Shown one piece after another: positions 60,401-64,000 of a stretch of DNA of 64,000 bases. This DNA comes from JBPYCR01 sp051846935. GTDB taxonomy: Bacteria; Bacillota; Bacilli; Bacillales; Amphibacillaceae. The DNA lies in assembly GCF_051846935.1 (NCBI RefSeq), contig NZ_JBPYCS010000013.1, positions 1-64,000 of the forward strand, read 5' to 3'. How positions within the stretch are numbered: the first letter of the stretch is position 1; every line of letters starts with the position of its first letter. A program made the translations under genes and the position numbers. Under the pieces are notes generated by a model. That model did not search any database, was not told the origin of the DNA, and saw only the letters and a list, made by a program, of their open reading frames with translations.

Positions 60401-62317
60401 ATGGAAGATAAAATTGTAGAACAAACGTATGATGCAGACCAGATTCAAGTGCTAGAAGGACTTGAAGCAGTTAGAAAACGACCAAGCATGTACATCGGAT
60501 CAACAAATGAAAAAGGACTCCACCATCTCGTTTGGGAAATTACCGATAATAGTATTGATGAAGCTTTGGCAGGGTATTGTGATCATATTCATGTCATCGT
60601 GGAGCAGGATAACAGTATTACTGTAAAAGATAATGGGCGCGGGATACCAATTAATACGCATGAAGACTCGGGTAGGCCTGCTGTTGAAGTTATTATGACC
60701 GTCTTACATGCAGGTGGTAAATTTGGTGGCGGCGGCTATAAAGTATCTGGTGGGCTGCATGGTGTAGGTGCTTCTGTCGTTAATGCTTTGTCAACGGAAT
60801 TAGAAGTATTTGTTCATCGCGAAGGGAAAATACACCATTTGTTATTTGAGCGTGGGGTTGTAAAGGGCGATTTAAAAGTAATTGGCGAAACGGATCATAC
60901 GGGAACCGTTATTCATTTTAAACCAGATCCTGAAATTTTTACCGAAACAACGGTTTTTGACTATGATATTTTAGCGAATCGATTAAGGGAGCTTGCATTT
61001 TTAAACAAGCAATTAACGATTACGTTTCAAGATAAACGTACAGATAAAGAGCCAATTGATTATTATTATGAGGGCGGTATTCGCTCTTATGTTGAGTATA
61101 TGAATCGGACGAAGGATGTATTACACGAACCAATTTATGCAGAAGGAGAAGCGCAAGATATATCCGTAGAAATAGCGATTCAATATAACGATGGCTATGC
61201 GAGCAATTTATATTCATTTGCTAATAATATTCATACGTATGAAGGCGGAACACATGAGTCTGGCTTCCGAACTGCGCTAACACGGGTAATTAACGATTAT
61301 GCAAGAAAGAGCAACTTGTTTAAAGACGATGATCAAAACTTAACAGGTGACGATGTCCGAGAAGGTATGACGGCGATTGTGTCGGTTAAGCATACAGATC
61401 CACAATTTGAAGGGCAGACAAAAACAAAGCTCGGTAATAGCGATGCACGTACTGTTACCGACCAAGTATTTAGTGAGGAATTTTCTAAATTTTTACTTGA
61501 AAATCCGTCCGTTGGAAAAACAATCGTGGAAAAAGGAATGATGGCTTCTCGTGCTAGAATGGCGGCACGTAAGGCACGTGAATTGACTCGGAGAAAAAGT
61601 GCGTTAGAAGTTTCCAATTTACCGGGGAAATTAGCCGATTGTTCCTCAAAGGACGCAGAAATTAGTGAATTGTATATTGTAGAGGGGGATTCGGCTGGGG
61701 GCTCAGCAAAGCAAGGACGAGATCGCCATTTCCAAGCAATCTTGCCTTTACGTGGGAAAATATTAAATGTTGAAAAAGCGCGCCTTGACCGAATTTTATC
61801 GAACAATGAGGTTCGAATGATGATAACAGCGCTCGGTACAGGGATTGCTGAGGATTTCGATATTACGAAGGCACGATATCATAAAATCGTTATTATGACC
61901 GATGCAGATGTTGATGGGGCGCATATTCGAACGTTATTACTTACGTTCTTCTATCGTTATATGAAACCATTAATAGAACATGGTTATGTATATATTGCCC
62001 AGCCACCACTTTATAAAATACAGCAAGGAAAAGCTGCACATTACGCTTACGATGAACAAGGGATGGAGGAAATTTTAAATCAGCTTCCAAAATCACCAAA
62101 GCCAGGCATTCAGCGCTATAAAGGTCTAGGAGAGATGAATGCAGAGCAATTATGGGAAACAACGATGGATCCTGAAACGAGAACATTGTTGCAAGTAAAA
62201 TTGAAAGATGCAATTGATGCGGATGAAGTGTTTAATATATTAATGGGCGATAAAGTAGAGCCACGCAGGGACTTTATAGAAGGCAATGCACAGTACGTAC
62301 AAAACCTTGATGTATAA
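60401..62317 (+). CDS. gyrB: DNA gyrase subunit B
   Basis: 638 residues: GHKL ATPase domain with E46, D49 and N50 (EITDNSIDEA), GGLHGVGASVVNALS for the ATP lid, and a TOPRIM domain with VEGDSAGGSAKQGRD (about 425-440) and DADVDGAHI. It supplies ATPase and metal functions of gyrase. TAGGTGG is upstream of the ATG. Confidence 0.99.
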   Translation: MEDKIVEQTYDADQIQVLEGLEAVRKRPSMYIGSTNEKGLHHLVWEITDNSIDEALAGYCDHIHVIVEQDNSITVKDNGRGIPINTHEDSGRPAVEVIMTVLHAGGKFGGGGYKVSGGLHGVGASVVNALSTELEVFVHREGKIHHLLFERGVVKGDLKVIGETDHTGTVIHFKPDPEIFTETTVFDYDILANRLRELAFLNKQLTITFQDKRTDKEPIDYYYEGGIRSYVEYMNRTKDVLHEPIYAEGEAQDISVEIAIQYNDGYASNLYSFANNIHTYEGGTHESGFRTALTRVINDYARKSNLFKDDDQNLTGDDVREGMTAIVSVKHTDPQFEGQTKTKLGNSDARTVTDQVFSEEFSKFLLENPSVGKTIVEKGMMASRARMAARKARELTRRKSALEVSNLPGKLADCSSKDAEISELYIVEGDSAGGSAKQGRDRHFQAILPLRGKILNVEKARLDRILSNNEVRMMITALGTGIAEDFDITKARYHKIVIMTDADVDGAHIRTLLLTFFYRYMKPLIEHGYVYIAQPPLYKIQQGKAAHYAYDEQGMEEILNQLPKSPKPGIQRYKGLGEMNAEQLWETTMDPETRTLLQVKLKDAIDADEVFNILMGDKVEPRRDFIEGNAQYVQNLDV

Positions 62318-62422
62318 ATAGAGAGTCAATTGGAGAGTGAATGCGTAGAGTACTTGCATGCGAACGTACAAGCAAAACTTCTCACATTCAACTGCTAACG
62401 TTGATTAGGAGGTAATCTGATA

Positions 62423-64000
62423 GTGAAGCAAGAAAGACCAAATGTAGAAGAAATAAATATAAGTGAAGAAATGCGGACTTCCTTTCTCGATTATGCAATG
62501 AGTGTAATCGTATCTCGTGCGCTTCCCGATGTGCGTGACGGGTTAAAGCCTGTCCATCGCCGTATCTTGTATGCGATGCATGATCTTGGTATGCATGCGG
62601 ACAAAGCATATAAAAAATCGGCACGGATTGTCGGGGAAGTTATCGGGAAGTATCATCCGCATGGTGACTCCGCTGTATACGAAGCGATGGTACGTATGGC
62701 TCAAGATTTTAGTCACCGGTATTTGCTCGTAGATGGGCATGGGAATTTTGGATCGGTAGATGGTGATTCAGCGGCAGCAATGCGGTATACGGAAGCAAAA
62801 ATGTCTAAGCTGTCGATGGAGCTATTACGGGATATAAATAAAGATACGATTGATTATCAGGATAACTATGATGGTGCAGAAAGGGAACCAGTTGTATTCC
62901 CAGCAAGGTTTCCGAACTTACTCGTTAACGGATCCTCAGGAATTGCGGTAGGTATGGCAACGAACATTCCACCACACAATATAGGAGAAACGATTGATGC
63001 TGTACTTGCACTAAGTAAAGACCCGGAAATTACAGTCGAAGAATTAATGGAAAATCATATTCATGGCCCTGATTTTCCAACAGCAGGACTTATTCTTGGA
63101 CGGAGCGGTATTCGCAAAGCATATGAAACAGGGCGTGGATCAATAACGATTCGCGCAAAGGTACATGTTGAAGAAAATAAAAATGGCACATCAACGATTA
63201 TCGTTTCAGAGCTGCCTTATCAAGTGAACAAAGCTAAGTTAATTGAGAAAATTGCGGAGCATGTTCGCGAAAAACGAATTGAAGGTATTACCGACTTACG
63301 AGATGAATCCGATCGAAACGGTATGCGCATCGTAATGGAATTGCGCAGAGATGTAAATGCAAATGTTGTTTTAAATAATTTATATAAATATACATCCTTA
63401 CAAACTACTTTTGGAATAAATATGCTCGCACTTGTCGATGGGCAGCCAAAAGTGCTGACGGTTAAAAAGTGTTTACAGCATTACCTCGATCACCAAAAGG
63501 TCATTATTACACGTCGAACAGCATTTGAGCTACGTAAAGCAGAAGCACGTGCACATATTTTAGAAGGGTTACGAATCGCACTTGATCATTTAGATGAAGT
63601 TATTACGCTTATTCGAAATTCTAAAACAACCGAAATTGCCCGCAGTGGCTTAATCGAGCGTTTTAAACTAAGCGAAAAACAAGCACAAGCAATTTTAGAT
63701 ATGCGTCTCCAGCGCCTTACAGGACTAGAACGCGAAAAGATTGAAACAGAATACAATGAATTAATCGAGCTCATTAAAGAGCTAAAAGCAATTTTGGCAG
63801 ACGAGGAAAAAGTATTAGAAATTATTCGCGAAGAATTGACTGAAATTAAGGAACGGTTCAATGATGAACGACGCTCAGAAATTGTAATGGGTGGCGTTGA
63901 CTTCTTTGAGGATGAAGACTTGATTCCAGAAGAAAATATCGTCATTACACTGACCCATCAAGGCTATATTAAACGCCTTCCTTCCTCCACGTATCGAACA
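62423..64000 (+). CDS. gyrA: DNA gyrase subunit A, 3' part beyond the window
   Basis: 526 codons are visible and the frame is still open at the right edge; the whole protein would be about 830 residues. The catalytic tyrosine is Y122 (AAAMRYTEAKMSK). The winged-helix and tower regions and the coiled-coil (about 440-490) are present; the C-terminal beta-propeller starts at the edge. The quinolone-resistance region shows GDSAVYEAM at 81-89, a wild-type-like S83. GTG start with AGGAGG 10 nt upstream. Confidence 0.98.
   Translation, partial: MKQERPNVEEINISEEMRTSFLDYAMSVIVSRALPDVRDGLKPVHRRILYAMHDLGMHADKAYKKSARIVGEVIGKYHPHGDSAVYEAMVRMAQDFSHRYLLVDGHGNFGSVDGDSAAAMRYTEAKMSKLSMELLRDINKDTIDYQDNYDGAEREPVVFPARFPNLLVNGSSGIAVGMATNIPPHNIGETIDAVLALSKDPEITVEELMENHIHGPDFPTAGLILGRSGIRKAYETGRGSITIRAKVHVEENKNGTSTIIVSELPYQVNKAKLIEKIAEHVREKRIEGITDLRDESDRNGMRIVMELRRDVNANVVLNNLYKYTSLQTTFGINMLALVDGQPKVLTVKKCLQHYLDHQKVIITRRTAFELRKAEARAHILEGLRIALDHLDEVITLIRNSKTTEIARSGLIERFKLSEKQAQAILDMRLQRLTGLEREKIETEYNELIELIKELKAILADEEKVLEIIREELTEIKERFNDERRSEIVMGGVDFFEDEDLIPEENIVITLTHQGYIKRLPSSTYRT

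Noticed and set aside
61333..61806. 157-codon open frame opposite gyrB
   Set aside because: Shadow of gyrB codon bias; no independent evidence.
1..64000. tRNA or rRNA genes, CRISPR arrays, transposases, prophage genes
   Set aside because: I looked for cloverleaf-like clusters, regular spacer repeats and transposase or integrase motifs and saw none. rRNA genes often follow gyrA but would be outside the window.

Overview
The window is the origin-proximal core of a low-GC, spore-forming Bacillaceae chromosome. The gene order rpmH-rnpA-yidC-jag-mnmE-mnmG-rsmG-noc-parA-parB on one side of oriC and dnaA-dnaN-yaaA-recF-remB-gyrB-gyrA on the other is the classic Bacillus arrangement. Sporulation genes (spoVR, yhbH, prkA, yyaC, spoIIIJ/jag) indicate an endospore former. 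The TRAP transporter and several gene families recall the Oceanobacillus/Virgibacillus side of the family, but I cannot fix the genus.

Layout. At 1-12.9 kb is the far end of the walRK neighbourhood: rlmH, a YhfC-type membrane protease, an XRE regulator with a membrane partner, a CBS protein, the spoVR/yhbH/prkA stress-sporulation set, a DoxX protein, an AtoE-type fatty-acid transporter and htrA. At 12.9-22.1 kb a divergent regulator and a seven-gene plus-strand operon form a catabolic island: a creatininase-fold amidohydrolase, TRAP DctPQM, an AbgA-like M20 hydrolase, a carbamoylase-like M20 hydrolase and a CapA-like metallophosphatase-fold protein. At 22.4-28 kb is walRKHIJ. From 28 to 43.7 kb lie purA, dnaB, rplI, gdpP, yybS, rpsR-ssb-rpsF, ychF, an mscS channel, a YkvI protein, yyaC, a DUF554 protein and a cysteine desulfurase. 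From 44 to 54 kb lie parB, parA, noc, rsmG, mnmG, mnmE, jag, yidC, rnpA and rpmH, all leftward. oriC is bipartite: one DnaA-box array upstream of dnaA (about 54.54-54.88 kb) and a second set with the unwinding element between dnaA and dnaN (56.49-56.61 kb). From 55 kb to the end genes run rightward, and gyrA is cut by the window edge.

The genes are therefore mostly replication, segregation, translation and cell-wall homeostasis, with transcription pointing away from the origin. The clear accessory piece is the catabolic operon, which runs against that direction and separates walJ from htrA, its usual neighbour. Other noteworthy structure: two DnaA-box clusters far from oriC (9.1-9.3 and 11.36-11.50 kb), a 40-bp palindrome carrying a DnaA box upstream of mnmE, two perfect parS sites (one inside a 34-bp palindrome), a repeat element present on both sides of oriC with its core inverted between copies, and paired 18-bp operators around the promoter of the XRE regulator.

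All family assignments come from reading motifs and gene order; no database search was run. Starts were chosen by ribosome-binding-site spacing and are stated where they decide the gene.
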